DNA from: Porcincola intestinalis
GTDB lineage: Bacteria > Bacillota > Clostridia > Lachnospirales > Lachnospiraceae
Assembly (NCBI RefSeq): GCF_009696445.1
Contig: NZ_VULZ01000010.1
Coordinates: forward strand, 62,001 to 126,000
DNA: 64,000 bases
Direction of reading: 5' to 3'
Under the pieces are notes generated by a model. The model was not told the origin of the DNA, ran no database searches, and saw nothing but the letters and a program-made list of their open reading frames with translations. The position numbers and the translations under genes were made by a program. Shown here one piece after another: positions 1-9,130 of the stretch (position 1 is its first letter; every line of letters begins with the position of its first letter).

Positions 1-732
1 GACGATCTGAGAGGGGAAGCCTGGAAGGCCACCGAGCTGGTGTCGATGATCCGGAGCCTCCAGCCGGATATCATCCTGAACAACAGACTGGAGGTCAGCG
101 GAGAGGGGTTCGGCTCGCTTGCGGAAGGCCATCCGACTCCTTACCATGGTGACTTTATCACGCCGGAGCAGATGATCCCGCCTGCAGGGCTGAAGGATCC
201 TGCCGGGAACAGCCTTGTCTGGGAAGCCTGCGTGACCATGAACGGACACTGGGGCTACTGCGCGCAGGATCATTTCTTCAAGCCATCCTCCATGCTGGTC
301 AGAAAGCTGGTGGAGTGTGTATCAAAGGGCGGAAACATGATCCTGAACGTCGGGCCGGATGCAAAGGGCAATTTCCCAAAGGAGTCCGTCCGGATCCTTC
401 ACGAGATCGGGAGCTTCATGCGGGAAAATGGAGACAGTATTTACGGCTGCGGAGCCTGTGCGGCAAAGCCGGAGGGGATGTACCGGCTGACCCGGAAGGG
501 CAGCAGGATTTATGTTCATATCTTTGAGAATACCATCGGACCGTTCCCGATTCCGGGAATCCCCAAGGACAAGGTGAAGGGGGTCCGGCTTCTCCGGGAC
601 GGATCGGAGGTGAAAATTTCCACTTCCTGGGTGCACAGCGACTATCCGGACATCCTGTTTGCGGATCTGGGACCGGACCCGGTGCTCCCGGATCAGACCG
701 ATACGGTTCTGGAGCTGGAACTGGAGGCATGA
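1..732 (+). CDS. alpha-L-fucosidase, GH29, C-terminal part (5' end outside window)
   Basis: Open from base 1 in frame, so the N-terminal catalytic half lies upstream. The visible 243 residues read as the end of the GH29 (beta/alpha)8 barrel plus the C-terminal beta domain: PDIILNNR near the start, WEACVTMNGHWGY in the middle, then VSKGGNMILNVGPDAKGNFP, a hallmark of GH29 fucosidases. The enzyme would release terminal L-fucose from host or dietary glycans. No signal peptide can be judged. It ends 16 bp before a DeoR regulator on the same strand, which fits a sugar-utilisation operon. Family assignment is firm; the exact linkage specificity cannot be read. Confidence 0.88.
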   Translation, partial: DDLRGEAWKATELVSMIRSLQPDIILNNRLEVSGEGFGSLAEGHPTPYHGDFITPEQMIPPAGLKDPAGNSLVWEACVTMNGHWGYCAQDHFFKPSSMLVRKLVECVSKGGNMILNVGPDAKGNFPKESVRILHEIGSFMRENGDSIYGCGACAAKPEGMYRLTRKGSRIYVHIFENTIGPFPIPGIPKDKVKGVRLLRDGSEVKISTSWVHSDYPDILFADLGPDPVLPDQTDTVLELELEA

Positions 733-748
733 CAGAAAGAGGGAGAAC

Positions 749-1516
749 ATGTTTACGGAGGAGCGGCAGCAGAAGATTCTTGAGAGCCTGCGCGAGAGCG
801 GGAAGGTTCGGGTTCGCGACCTGAGCGAGCGCTTCGGTGTGACGGATGACTGCATCCGGAAGGACCTGAAGACGCTGGAGAATGCCGGAAGTCTGAAGCG
901 CATCTACGGCGGGGCGCTGCTCTCCAGAGACTATACCCTGAATCGTGAGGTCGTCCAGCGGAGGACGGTTCACACGGAGGAGAAGAAGATCATCGCGGCA
1001 AAGGCCGCATCCCTGATCCGCCCCGGGGAGACGCTTTTTCTGGATGTCTCGACGACAAATGTCCTGATTGCGCAGAATCTGGCGGCATCGGGAATCAAGG
1101 TTCGTGTCGTGACAAACATGATCGATATCCTGGAGGAGCTGGTGAAGTCACCCTCCATCACGCCGATCGCGACGGGAGGCAGGATGCATACGAGCGTCAA
1201 CGGCTTTATAGGGATTGAGGCCGCGGCGGCAATCCGAAGCTACAGCTTTGACCAGGGATTTTTCGGCTGCTGCGGGATCGACGCGACAGATTCCGACTAT
1301 TCGCTGACAACGCTCGGCGCGGAGGACGGGCTGACAAAGCGCGCTGCCCTGAAAGCCTCGAGGCATAAGTATGTCCTGATGGAACACCAGAAGTTTGATT
1401 CAAATGAATGCTACAAGTATGCAAAGCTGGATGATATTGATGCGGTCATCACCGATGAAGAACCAAATCCCGAGATTCGGGAGCTGATCGAATCGGTCGG
1501 CGTCGATATTATTTGA
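749..1516 (+). CDS. DeoR-family transcriptional regulator
   Basis: A 255-residue protein. The ATG at 749 follows an AGAGGGAG ribosome site; a longer in-frame reading from 659 would run back into the fucosidase gene and is unlikely. Residues about 6-56 form the DeoR winged helix (QQKILESLRESGKVRVRDL, then the conserved RIYGGA). Residues about 75-230 match the DeoRC effector domain, which senses sugar phosphates (FLDVSTTN, VVTNM, ATGG, FGCCGID). It lies directly behind the fucosidase gene and 10 bp before cutC, so it probably controls this operon in response to a phosphorylated sugar; fucose-derived metabolites are a guess from context. Confidence 0.9.
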   Translation: MFTEERQQKILESLRESGKVRVRDLSERFGVTDDCIRKDLKTLENAGSLKRIYGGALLSRDYTLNREVVQRRTVHTEEKKIIAAKAASLIRPGETLFLDVSTTNVLIAQNLAASGIKVRVVTNMIDILEELVKSPSITPIATGGRMHTSVNGFIGIEAAAAIRSYSFDQGFFGCCGIDATDSDYSLTTLGAEDGLTKRAALKASRHKYVLMEHQKFDSNECYKYAKLDDIDAVITDEEPNPEIRELIESVGVDII

Positions 1517-1526
1517 AGGAGCCGGT

Positions 1527-2270
1527 ATGAAAAGGACGAAACTGGAAGTCTGTGTGGATAGTGTGGAGTCTGCCCTGGCGGCATCTCGCGGCGGGGCGGA
1601 CAGGCTGGAGCTCTGCGGATGCCTGCCGATGGGCGGCACTACGCCGGAGCTCTCTCTTTACAGAGCCGTCAGGCATTGCACGGATCTTCCGGTGCGCGTC
1701 CTGATCCGGCCGCGTGCCGGGGACTTCTGCTACAGCGCGTATGAGTTCGGAATCATGTGCGATGCGGTTGCCCTGTTCCGGGAGGAGGGGGCGGATGCGG
1801 TTGTGACCGGCTGTCTGACGCCGGAGGGAGATGTCGATCTGAAGCGGATGAAGCGGCTCCGGGAAGCGGCAGGGCCGATGGATATGACCTTCCACCGTGC
1901 GTTTGATATGGCGAGGGATGCCGGACAGGCGCTCCGGGATATTGAGTCACTCGGCGGGATCTCGACGATCCTGACATCCGGCCAGGCGCCGGACGTGGAG
2001 AAGGGCATCGGAAATCTGAAGGCTATCATAGCCGGCGCGGACGGGAGACTGGACATCATGCCGGGCGGCGGTGTCAATTCCGGGAATCTGGAGCATCTGG
2101 AAGAGGAGCTGCATGCGCCGGTCTACCATATGTCCGGAAAGATGGCGGTATCGAGCCGCATGATCTACCGGAATTCTGCGGTGAGCATGGGCGAGGACAG
2201 CAGTTCTGAATACAGAATTTGGAGGACAGACGAGGAAGAAGTCCGCAAAGCAAGGGCGATTCTCGGATAA
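1527..2270 (+). CDS. cutC: CutC family protein
   Basis: A 247-residue TIM-barrel protein with the full-length CutC pattern: VCVDSVESALAASRGGADRLELC at the N-terminus region, PVRVLIRPRAGDFCYS, MTFHRAFD, and LTSGQAPDVEKG followed by a glycine-rich MPGGGVN strand. The family was named for copper tolerance, but its biochemical role is not settled, and in Clostridia it is often found beside glycan-use genes, as here. Ribosome site GAAGGAG lies 8 bp before the ATG at 1527. It is packed between the DeoR regulator and the transglutaminase-like gene (20 bp gap), so it is probably co-transcribed with both. Confidence 0.9.
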   Translation: MKRTKLEVCVDSVESALAASRGGADRLELCGCLPMGGTTPELSLYRAVRHCTDLPVRVLIRPRAGDFCYSAYEFGIMCDAVALFREEGADAVVTGCLTPEGDVDLKRMKRLREAAGPMDMTFHRAFDMARDAGQALRDIESLGGISTILTSGQAPDVEKGIGNLKAIIAGADGRLDIMPGGGVNSGNLEHLEEELHAPVYHMSGKMAVSSRMIYRNSAVSMGEDSSSEYRIWRTDEEEVRKARAILG

Positions 2271-2289
2271 GGGAAAGAGGACAGACATC

Positions 2290-4968
2290 ATGTTGTTTAC
2301 GGAGAAAATGGATCTTCAGGTTCATAATCGTTTTCTGGAGAGAAGAGGCAGGCTGAAGTCCTGCATGGCACATGCAGGGATGAAGGAGCGCAGCCAGGCT
2401 GACAGCTGCGCTTTAACCGGATTTCCGTCGGACGGATATCTGGAGGGACTGGATGCAGATGTTCGTACGGCGCTGGAATTTCTGTATGCCTGGATGCCGG
2501 TCTCTGATGTGATGATGTACCCGGCTGAGATGTACCTGGATTTTGCGCGCCGCGGCGTCTGGCTGAGAAAGAACAGAAGCCAGGTCGCGGCACTTCCGGC
2601 CGATTTCTTCGGGGAGTATGTTCTGTTTCACCGTGTCAACAATGAGGAGATCCGGCCGTGCCGGGAGCTGTTTGGAGAGCAGCTGGACCGTCGTTTGTAT
2701 GAAGGAACGGAAAAGCCACAGACAGAGGAGGAGCGCGCGCTGGAAATCAACCGCTGGGCGGCGGAAAACGGAACGTATCACAGCGACGATATCCGGACGA
2801 TCTCGGCGGAAGCCTTCTACAGCAGAGGATATGGCCGCTGCGGGGAGGAGTCCGTCTTTGTGGTGAATGCCATGCGTGCGGCAGGCGTGCCGGCGCGGCA
2901 GGTCTACGCGCCATGGTGGGCACACACGGACGACAACCATGCCTGGGTTGAGGTCTGGGTCTCAGGCCGCTGGCAGTTCCTCGGCGCCTGCGAGCCGCAG
3001 TCTGTTCTGAACCAGGGATGGTTCAACAGAGCCTCCTCCAGAACCATGCTGGTCAGAAGCAGAGCCTATACAAAGGGGGCGTTTCTGGAGGATGAGGACA
3101 TCATCGGGACGGATGGCTGCGTGACGGAATGTAATCAGACAGCCAGGTACAGAGAGGTCAGAAAAATCCAGGTGCAGGTTGCAAAGGAAGTCATTGCGTC
3201 AGGGCAGGCAGGCAGAAAGCCGGATGTGTCAGGGCAGTCTGTACCAGCTCAGTCTGTGTCAGCCCGGTCTTTGACGGAGAAAAAGACCGGACAGGCGGAA
3301 AAAGCGGTCGTGGTTGAGCTGCAGGTCTATAACGAAGGCTCCTGGAAAACCCTGGCCCGGAAGAAAACAGACGAAGATGGACAGCTGAGCTTTTCTGCCG
3401 GCGACGGGATGCTCCGGATCCATCCGCTGAGCAGTGCGCTCAGGGATGCGTTTCTGCAGGCAGGAAGCGGTGATGCGGAGGTCATGCTGGCGGCAGAAGG
3501 CGGCAGCCCGGACAGCCCTAACCCGGGCAGCGATTATGATGAAGGCTGGCAGCAGATTGAGTACGCGGCACCGTCTGAGAAGCCTGTCTTTTATCCGCAG
3601 GCAGATGCCGGGCAGAGGAAGGCGGACAGTGCTTTTCTGGAAAGGGCAGCGGAAATCCGGAATGCGCGGACGAAGGACTGGGAGGCAGCCGGAACCGCTT
3701 TCCTCAGAACCGCATCCGGGACACCGGAGCAGGAGCTTGCGAGGAAGACAGTGCTCTCTTCGCTCAGCGAAAAGGATCTGACCGACTGCAGGGAGGAGAT
3801 CGTCAGGAGACATCTTTCAGCAGTTCTGGAGAATGGCTTTGGAGAAAAATGCTCGGATCCGGAGGTTTTCGGTCTGCGCATCGGGAATGAAGTCCTGAGC
3901 AGCTGGTTTGAGGAGGTTTCGGCATTTCTTGGTAAGGAGCGGATCGCGTACTTTGCGGCACATCCGGAAGAGATCCGGGATTTTGTGAACAGCCATGTTC
4001 ATGAGCAGCCGCAGGAAGACTTCGAAGAGCTGCTCATGACGCCCGGGGCAGCACTGAGAAGCGGTGTCTGCAATCAGCCCTCCAGAGAGGTGCTGGCGGT
4101 GGCAGTCGCCCGTGTCTGCGGGATTCCCGCAAGAATCCGGGAAGACGATGGGACAGCAGAATACCGGGTATCAGGCAGCCGGTCAGAAAAAGGAGCGCCG
4201 TCGGTCCAGGCTGAATATCTTCCGTTCGACCGTTCCCGGAGGGAGACATCCTGCCTGACCCTGCGCACAGATGATGAGGCAGATGTCAAATATGAGACCA
4301 CGTGGGGGCTGACCCGGCTCTCTGATAAAGGGGAGCCGGATCAATTCCTCTCCCTGAAGGACAACTGGAATCATGGGCGCATGGACATTCCACTTGTGCC
4401 GGGCAGATACTGCCTGGTTACCGCTCAGCGGCTGCCGAACGGGAATGCGCACGTATTGGAATACCATATCCGGGCGGAGGCAGACAAGAAGGTGGATATT
4501 CGTCTGAAGATACAGCAGATCCGCCCGGAGGAGATGTTTGTCTCTGTCGACATGCCGCCTCTTCATCTGAGAGAGGACAACGGGGAGGCTGTCCGGCAGC
4601 AGAATGGGAAGAAGAGGCTGTACATCTGGCTGGCTCCGGGGCAGGAGCCAACGGAGCACATCCTGAACGAAATGCTGGACAATGAGGAGTCGTATGAGCG
4701 GATTGCGCCTGCAATTTCGCTGATCACCGATATACCAGCGCAGAAGGAGCAGAGACTGGTCCGGAAGGTGACAGATCGTTTTCCATCGATTCAGTGCTGC
4801 TATGCAGAGGAGCCGTCGGAGAGGGAGATGCTGATGCGCAGCTTTTATCTGGATCCGGGGCAGCTTCCCTTCATCTTTGTGACAGACAGAAGCGGGCACG
4901 GTATCTTTTCAGCCGGTGGCTATCAGGTCGGGACAGGACGCCTTCTCATCCAAATCATGAACCTGTGA
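2290..4968 (+). CDS. transglutaminase-like domain protein with C-terminal thioredoxin-like fold
   Basis: 892 residues, no signal peptide or membrane segment, so probably cytoplasmic. The first transglutaminase-like core has Cys184 (GRCGEESVFVVNAM) and His217 (DDNHAWVEVWV) in the usual spacing. A second, partly degenerate core-like stretch around Cys594 (GVCNQPSREVLAVAVARVCG followed by IPAR) suggests a duplicated architecture. Between them lies a hydrophilic segment rich in Gln/Ser/Ala and a carboxypeptidase-regulatory-like beta region. The last ~115 residues (YIWLAPGQEPTEHILNEM, then LPFIFVTDRSGHGIFSAGGY) resemble a thioredoxin/peroxiredoxin fold without a CxxC. Role may be peptidase or glycan-processing rather than crosslinking. 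It precedes an M28 peptidase by 12 bp, so the two likely act together. Confidence 0.7.
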   Translation: MLFTEKMDLQVHNRFLERRGRLKSCMAHAGMKERSQADSCALTGFPSDGYLEGLDADVRTALEFLYAWMPVSDVMMYPAEMYLDFARRGVWLRKNRSQVAALPADFFGEYVLFHRVNNEEIRPCRELFGEQLDRRLYEGTEKPQTEEERALEINRWAAENGTYHSDDIRTISAEAFYSRGYGRCGEESVFVVNAMRAAGVPARQVYAPWWAHTDDNHAWVEVWVSGRWQFLGACEPQSVLNQGWFNRASSRTMLVRSRAYTKGAFLEDEDIIGTDGCVTECNQTARYREVRKIQVQVAKEVIASGQAGRKPDVSGQSVPAQSVSARSLTEKKTGQAEKAVVVELQVYNEGSWKTLARKKTDEDGQLSFSAGDGMLRIHPLSSALRDAFLQAGSGDAEVMLAAEGGSPDSPNPGSDYDEGWQQIEYAAPSEKPVFYPQADAGQRKADSAFLERAAEIRNARTKDWEAAGTAFLRTASGTPEQELARKTVLSSLSEKDLTDCREEIVRRHLSAVLENGFGEKCSDPEVFGLRIGNEVLSSWFEEVSAFLGKERIAYFAAHPEEIRDFVNSHVHEQPQEDFEELLMTPGAALRSGVCNQPSREVLAVAVARVCGIPARIREDDGTAEYRVSGSRSEKGAPSVQAEYLPFDRSRRETSCLTLRTDDEADVKYETTWGLTRLSDKGEPDQFLSLKDNWNHGRMDIPLVPGRYCLVTAQRLPNGNAHVLEYHIRAEADKKVDIRLKIQQIRPEEMFVSVDMPPLHLREDNGEAVRQQNGKKRLYIWLAPGQEPTEHILNEMLDNEESYERIAPAISLITDIPAQKEQRLVRKVTDRFPSIQCCYAEEPSEREMLMRSFYLDPGQLPFIFVTDRSGHGIFSAGGYQVGTGRLLIQIMNL

Positions 4969-4980
4969 AGGAGGGCTGTT

Positions 4981-6510
4981 TTGGACAGAAGGAAGGACCG
5001 GGAATCGGGCGTGACGACCGGGCAGAGGCTTTTGCAGTGGATGAAAGCACTTGATGAGCCTAGACCTGCCGGAAGCGGCGCGGAGAGGGAAGCCGCAATG
5101 CATATCGCGAAGACCATCCGCATGGCAGGCGGAGAGCCTGAGACAGAGTCATTCCCAATCTGGCTCTGTGAACAGACAGCTGCACTGACAGTGTCCGGCA
5201 GCGATTCAAAGGCCAGCGTTCTGCATATCCCCGTGCGGGCATATGACAGGCCGGTGCGGCAGAGCAGTTATACAGATGTGCCGTCGGACACACCCGTGTC
5301 CACTGATCAGGCAGCACCACAGAGGCAGACTGACGCGTCCGTGGGTCTGGCAGCAGCGAAGAGACAGGCTGACGCATCCGTGGGACAGGAAGCAGCGAAG
5401 AGACAGGCTGACGCATCCTTGGGTCAGGCAACAGCGCGGGAACAGCTGAACGACCCGGCGCGGAATGAGAAACCTGAGCGCCTCGAAGCAGCCGGGCCGC
5501 TTCTGTATGTGGAGGATGGCGGGACCCATGCGCTGTCGCTGGCAAAGGGCTGCATCGTCATGCTGAATCAAGCAGTCAGCTCTGACTTGTACAGAAAGCT
5601 TTCCGAGGCAGGCATCGCGGCGTATCTCACAGTCACAGGGACACCCATTGACGTTGGGCAGGACAGACTTCCGGCTAGACGGCGGATCAGCCGCGGCGAG
5701 GAGAGAACAATCCCCGGCGCGACGATTCACTGCCAGGATGCATCGATGCTGATCGAAAAGATGGCAGCGGATGAACCTCAGAAGCAGCCTCAACTCCCCG
5801 GAATCAGCCGAAAAACCTGGGCAAGACTGACGACTGACAGTCGTATCGTCCGGAAAACCTCTCAGAATGTCTGCGCTTCTGTCAGCGGAAAGACAGACAG
5901 GGAAGGCTACGTACTCCTGACCGCTCATTATGATTCCGTACCGGAAGGACCGGGGGCGTATGACAACCTGGCAGCATGCAGCGTCCTGGTGGAGCTGTAC
6001 AGACGCCTTTACGTGCACCCGGCAGACAGAGAAGTGCGTTTCGCCTGGCTTGGATCTGAAGAACAGGGGATGCTCGGAAGCTATGCTTATGTGCGGCGTC
6101 ACGAATCGGAGCTTAGGGCGTGTCTGGCAGACATCAACATTGATCTGGCCGGGCAGGCAATCGGATCAGATGTCATCGGCGTGACAGGAAGCGATTCATT
6201 TGCATCTGAGATCCGGACAATTCTAGAAGAATATGGAAGTGACGCGGAAGTCAGGCAGAGCATCTGGTCAGGGGACGCCAACACGTTTGCCTGGAAGGGT
6301 GTTCCGGCCCTTACATACGACAGAGACGGCTTTGGCATGCACACCTGCCACGATGAGCAGCGATTTCTGTCCGCATGGGAGCTTGGGAGAGAAGCAGACC
6401 TGATCGAAGCGATGGTGCGGAATCTTGCAGGCAGGGAGGTCTCCGCTTCTGAGCGTGAGCTGCCAGAGGAGATGGGATTAGAGCTGCAGAAGCTATTCGC
6501 GGAATACTGA
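4981..6510 (+). CDS. M28-family zinc metallopeptidase
   Basis: 509 residues with a TTG start at 4981 behind a GAAGGAGG ribosome site. The zinc-peptidase signature is complete in the C-terminal half: HYDS (His316), GAYDN (Asp328), SEEQG (Glu360/Glu361), DINIDLAG, and HTCHDEQ for the last histidine. This predicts an aminopeptidase-type M28 enzyme. No signal peptide is visible, so a cytoplasmic role is likely. A PA-like insert precedes the catalytic domain. Residues about 112-150 are a tandem repeat (13-residue unit, see separate entry) that most relatives should lack. It is the last gene of the fucosidase-to-peptidase run and is followed by a terminator hairpin. Confidence 0.85.
   Translation: MDRRKDRESGVTTGQRLLQWMKALDEPRPAGSGAEREAAMHIAKTIRMAGGEPETESFPIWLCEQTAALTVSGSDSKASVLHIPVRAYDRPVRQSSYTDVPSDTPVSTDQAAPQRQTDASVGLAAAKRQADASVGQEAAKRQADASLGQATAREQLNDPARNEKPERLEAAGPLLYVEDGGTHALSLAKGCIVMLNQAVSSDLYRKLSEAGIAAYLTVTGTPIDVGQDRLPARRRISRGEERTIPGATIHCQDASMLIEKMAADEPQKQPQLPGISRKTWARLTTDSRIVRKTSQNVCASVSGKTDREGYVLLTAHYDSVPEGPGAYDNLAACSVLVELYRRLYVHPADREVRFAWLGSEEQGMLGSYAYVRRHESELRACLADINIDLAGQAIGSDVIGVTGSDSFASEIRTILEEYGSDAEVRQSIWSGDANTFAWKGVPALTYDRDGFGMHTCHDEQRFLSAWELGREADLIEAMVRNLAGREVSASERELPEEMGLELQKLFAEY
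5314..5430 (+). repeat. 39-bp minisatellite inside the M28 peptidase gene
   Basis: Three in-frame units of 39 bp start at 5314, 5353 and 5392; the last two are nearly identical and encode AAKRQADASVGQE-like 13-mers, while the first is more diverged (APQRQTDASVG). A decayed fourth unit may follow at 5431. The unit length is a multiple of three, so copy-number change would keep the frame. Confidence 0.85.
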
Positions 6511-6561
6511 TCAACAGATATGTATGACAGAAATCATCAATCGTCGTACTCAATCAAGAGA

Positions 6562-6603
6562 GCCATGCATCCTCAATATCGATGCATGGCCCTTTGTATT
6601 TTC
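6562..6603. terminator. bidirectional rho-independent terminator
   Basis: GCCATGCATC (6562-6571) and GATGCATGGC (6581-6590) form a perfect 10-bp stem with a 9-base loop. It lies between the + strand M28 peptidase and the - strand hydrolase gene. The tail on the + strand is only moderately T-rich (CCTTTGTATTTTC). Confidence 0.65.
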
Positions 6604-6610
6604 TGGAGAG

Positions 6611-7369
6611 TTACTCAGAGAAGAATTCGACAATCGTGTGAATGGCCGTGTCCATAAGCTTTGGATTGCGGAAGGGGTGATCTGCGCCCTCGACCGGAAC
6701 CAGCTCGATCACGTTGTCCTCGCAGAATTTCTCGGAGTCGCTGATCGGGACCATCTCATCGGCGGTTCCGTGGATGACGATCATGCTGTCCGCCCAGTCA
6801 AAATATTCATATTTGCGGACATCGCTCGCCGCCAGCTCATCAAAGAGGGATTTGTCAACCTTGAACTTTCGATCCAGGCCAATCATCACTTCCTTGCCCT
6901 TTTCCAGCTTCTCGAGATCGGTATCTTTCACATTCTTCAGCATCAGGTCGTGCATCCGGATGCCGGGTGCGCGGAGAGCAATTTTTGCAAATGGGTTCCC
7001 GATTTCTGCGATGTATTTTAGGGTCAGATATCCTCCAAAGCTGACAGAATAATTGAAGAGTGTTTTGGCCTGCAGTGTATTCTTCGCATAGTCTGTGACA
7101 AGCGTCAGGTACAACATGCAGTCTTTCAGCTCGAGCTTTTTTCTTGCGTCCTGCCCATGACAGGGCCAGTCAAAGGCGATCACAGCGTCTGCCTTATGCT
7201 TAGACAGATACTTTTCCGCAAAACGCGTTATATTTGATACGTCCTTGCTGCTGCCGTATCCGTGTGTACAGATAACGACACGATCATGTGTACGGCTGTC
7301 CTCCTCCACCAGAAGGCGGCAGCGGACGGAAGCACCATTTTCGTTGATATCAATATGTTTTTCTTTCAT
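6611..7369 (-). CDS. alpha/beta hydrolase family protein
   Basis: 252 residues, cytoplasmic. The fold shows an oxyanion-hole HGYGSSKD near residue 36, a nucleophile elbow NYSVSFGGY with Ser110 as the likely nucleophile (the first Gly of GxSxG is replaced by Ser108), an Asp in HGTADEMVP and a His in GADHPF near the end. This matches small serine hydrolases of the dienelactone-hydrolase/acyl-esterase type; the substrate cannot be told. The upstream ribosome site is weak. It is divergent from the MocR regulator at 7607, the usual position for a MocR target, but the link is only positional. Confidence 0.8.
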   Translation of the reverse strand: MKEKHIDINENGASVRCRLLVEEDSRTHDRVVICTHGYGSSKDVSNITRFAEKYLSKHKADAVIAFDWPCHGQDARKKLELKDCMLYLTLVTDYAKNTLQAKTLFNYSVSFGGYLTLKYIAEIGNPFAKIALRAPGIRMHDLMLKNVKDTDLEKLEKGKEVMIGLDRKFKVDKSLFDELAASDVRKYEYFDWADSMIVIHGTADEMVPISDSEKFCEDNVIELVPVEGADHPFRNPKLMDTAIHTIVEFFSE

Positions 7370-7499
7370 GAAGACCCGGTCTTTCCTTTAAAATGCATAT
7401 TTCTGAAAGTGTCCGGGAAGCATTGTATCACAGATTCTGACTGATAAAGAATTTCTTTCGCGCAGCCCTTCGATTCCTGCTTTGTGCTGAGGAGACTAG

Positions 7500-7567
7500 T
7501 TGAAGTTATTTGGCATCTGAAATATGATTTATTCAGGATAAATAGACATGCCAGATGAATGGGCATG
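7500..7567 (+). promoter_or_regulatory. promoter and inverted repeat upstream of the MocR gene
   Basis: TTGAAG (7500-7505), a 17-bp spacer and TATGAT (7523-7528) give a good sigma-A promoter. Just downstream, CATGCC (7547-7552) and GGCATG (7562-7567) form an inverted repeat that could be an autoregulatory operator for the MocR protein. The operator role is inferred from position only. Confidence 0.55.
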
Positions 7568-7606
7568 CCGCGGGGAAGAGACATCAGGTGAACTGGGAGG
7601 AAGGGT

Positions 7607-9130
7607 ATGCTGACATATCATCTGGATGCGGGGGCTGGACCGCTCTACAAGCAGCTCTATGATTGTATGAAACAGGATATTGAGAATGGGAAGCTTTCCT
7701 CCGGGGAGAAGGTGCCATCGAAGCGGACGCTGGCACGAAACCTGGGGATCAGCACAATCACAGTGGAGACTGCCTATAGTCAACTGATCGGGGAGGGGTA
7801 TCTGTATACGCTTCCGAAGAAGGGATATTACGTCTCAGATCTGGCGGGCATGCACAGGTTTCGGAGTGGTATGAAGACTGGCCAGCCTGCAGAAACGGAT
7901 GCTGACCGAACGAAGACTGCATTTGCAAGCCGTGCACATGAAATAAATGCCAGTATGTTTGAACGGAGAATTGCTTCAGAAGAGGCTGAACCGGCGGAAT
8001 GCAAGGACGCCGGCATGAAAGCTGGCAAGATTTGGTTTGACTTTTCCTCCAACCGGACGGAAGCGGCGGATTTTCCGTTTTCCATCTGGGCGAAATGCAT
8101 GCGGGAGACGATCTCGATGCGCGAACAGGAGCTGATGGAGGTGTCCCCGAGCGGTGGTGTGGAGGCGCTCCGTCTTGCCATCGCGGATCACCTGGCATCC
8201 TTTCGGGGCATGTCGGTCGATCCGGCACAGATCATCATCGGGGCAGGGACGGAGTATCTGTACACGCTTCTGATCCGTCTGCTGGGGCAGGATAAGGTGT
8301 ACTGCATTGAAAATCCGGGATACCGAAAGCTTCTGGCAATTTACAGGAGCAGCGGCGCAGCGTGTCGGTTTGCGGATGTCGACAGCCAGGGCATGATTGT
8401 CGGTCAGCTGAGGGAGAGCGGCGCCGATATTGCGCACATCAGCCCGACGCATCATTTCCCGACAGGGGTCACGATGCCGGTCAGCAGACGCTATGAGATA
8501 CTCGCCTGGGCAAGCGAATCGGAAGAACGATATATCATCGAGGATGACTATGACAGCGAGTTCAGAATCAAAGGTCATCCGATGCCGTCACTCCAGAGCA
8601 TTGACGAAGCCGGAAAGGTGATATACATGAATACCTTTTCAAAGTCTCTGACCTCAACCATCCGAATCAGCTACATGGTGCTGCCGCCCCGGCTGGTCAG
8701 CGTGTTCTATCAGAAGCTGGGTTTTTATTCCTGTACGGTCTCGACCTTCGACCAGTATGCCCTGGCGGACTTCATCAGTCAGGGGTATTTTGAAAAGCAC
8801 ATCAATCGGATGCGTCTGTCCTATCGCAGAAGACGGGAGAAGGTTCTTTCGATCACGAAGACGCTCTTCAGCCCTGAGGAGTGCCGAACCATTGAAAATG
8901 ATTCCGGCCTTCATCTGATTCTGGAGCTTCGAACCGACAGGACGGAGGAAGAGATTCGGAGGGAACTGTTAAAAAAAGGCATCCGGATCAGCAGTGTGGC
9001 AGACTATGACATGCGCCACGAAAGCAGATACGGACACCAGTTCATCATCAATTATTCAAGTATGGATCTTGACCGCCTGGAGGAAGCGTACAGAGCGCTT
9101 CGGAAGGCGTGTGGTTTTCCTGTTTTATGA
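7607..9130 (+). CDS. MocR/PdxR-type regulator (GntR winged helix fused to aminotransferase domain)
   Basis: 507 residues. Residues about 1-75 are a GntR-type winged helix (GPLYKQLYDCMKQDIENGKL, VPSKRTLARNLGIS, VETAYSQL). From about residue 120 the protein is a fold-type I aminotransferase-like domain with the PLP-binding lysine in NTFSKSL (Lys346), the EDDYDSEFR motif and a late RIS-containing segment. MocR proteins bind PLP and often control vitamin B6, GABA or amino-acid genes. Start at 7607 follows a GGGAGGAAGGG ribosome site. Its 3' end overlaps the convergent Na/Pi transporter gene by 6 bp. The target is unknown; the divergent hydrolase is one candidate. Confidence 0.9.
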   Translation: MLTYHLDAGAGPLYKQLYDCMKQDIENGKLSSGEKVPSKRTLARNLGISTITVETAYSQLIGEGYLYTLPKKGYYVSDLAGMHRFRSGMKTGQPAETDADRTKTAFASRAHEINASMFERRIASEEAEPAECKDAGMKAGKIWFDFSSNRTEAADFPFSIWAKCMRETISMREQELMEVSPSGGVEALRLAIADHLASFRGMSVDPAQIIIGAGTEYLYTLLIRLLGQDKVYCIENPGYRKLLAIYRSSGAACRFADVDSQGMIVGQLRESGADIAHISPTHHFPTGVTMPVSRRYEILAWASESEERYIIEDDYDSEFRIKGHPMPSLQSIDEAGKVIYMNTFSKSLTSTIRISYMVLPPRLVSVFYQKLGFYSCTVSTFDQYALADFISQGYFEKHINRMRLSYRRRREKVLSITKTLFSPEECRTIENDSGLHLILELRTDRTEEEIRRELLKKGIRISSVADYDMRHESRYGHQFIINYSSMDLDRLEEAYRALRKACGFPVL

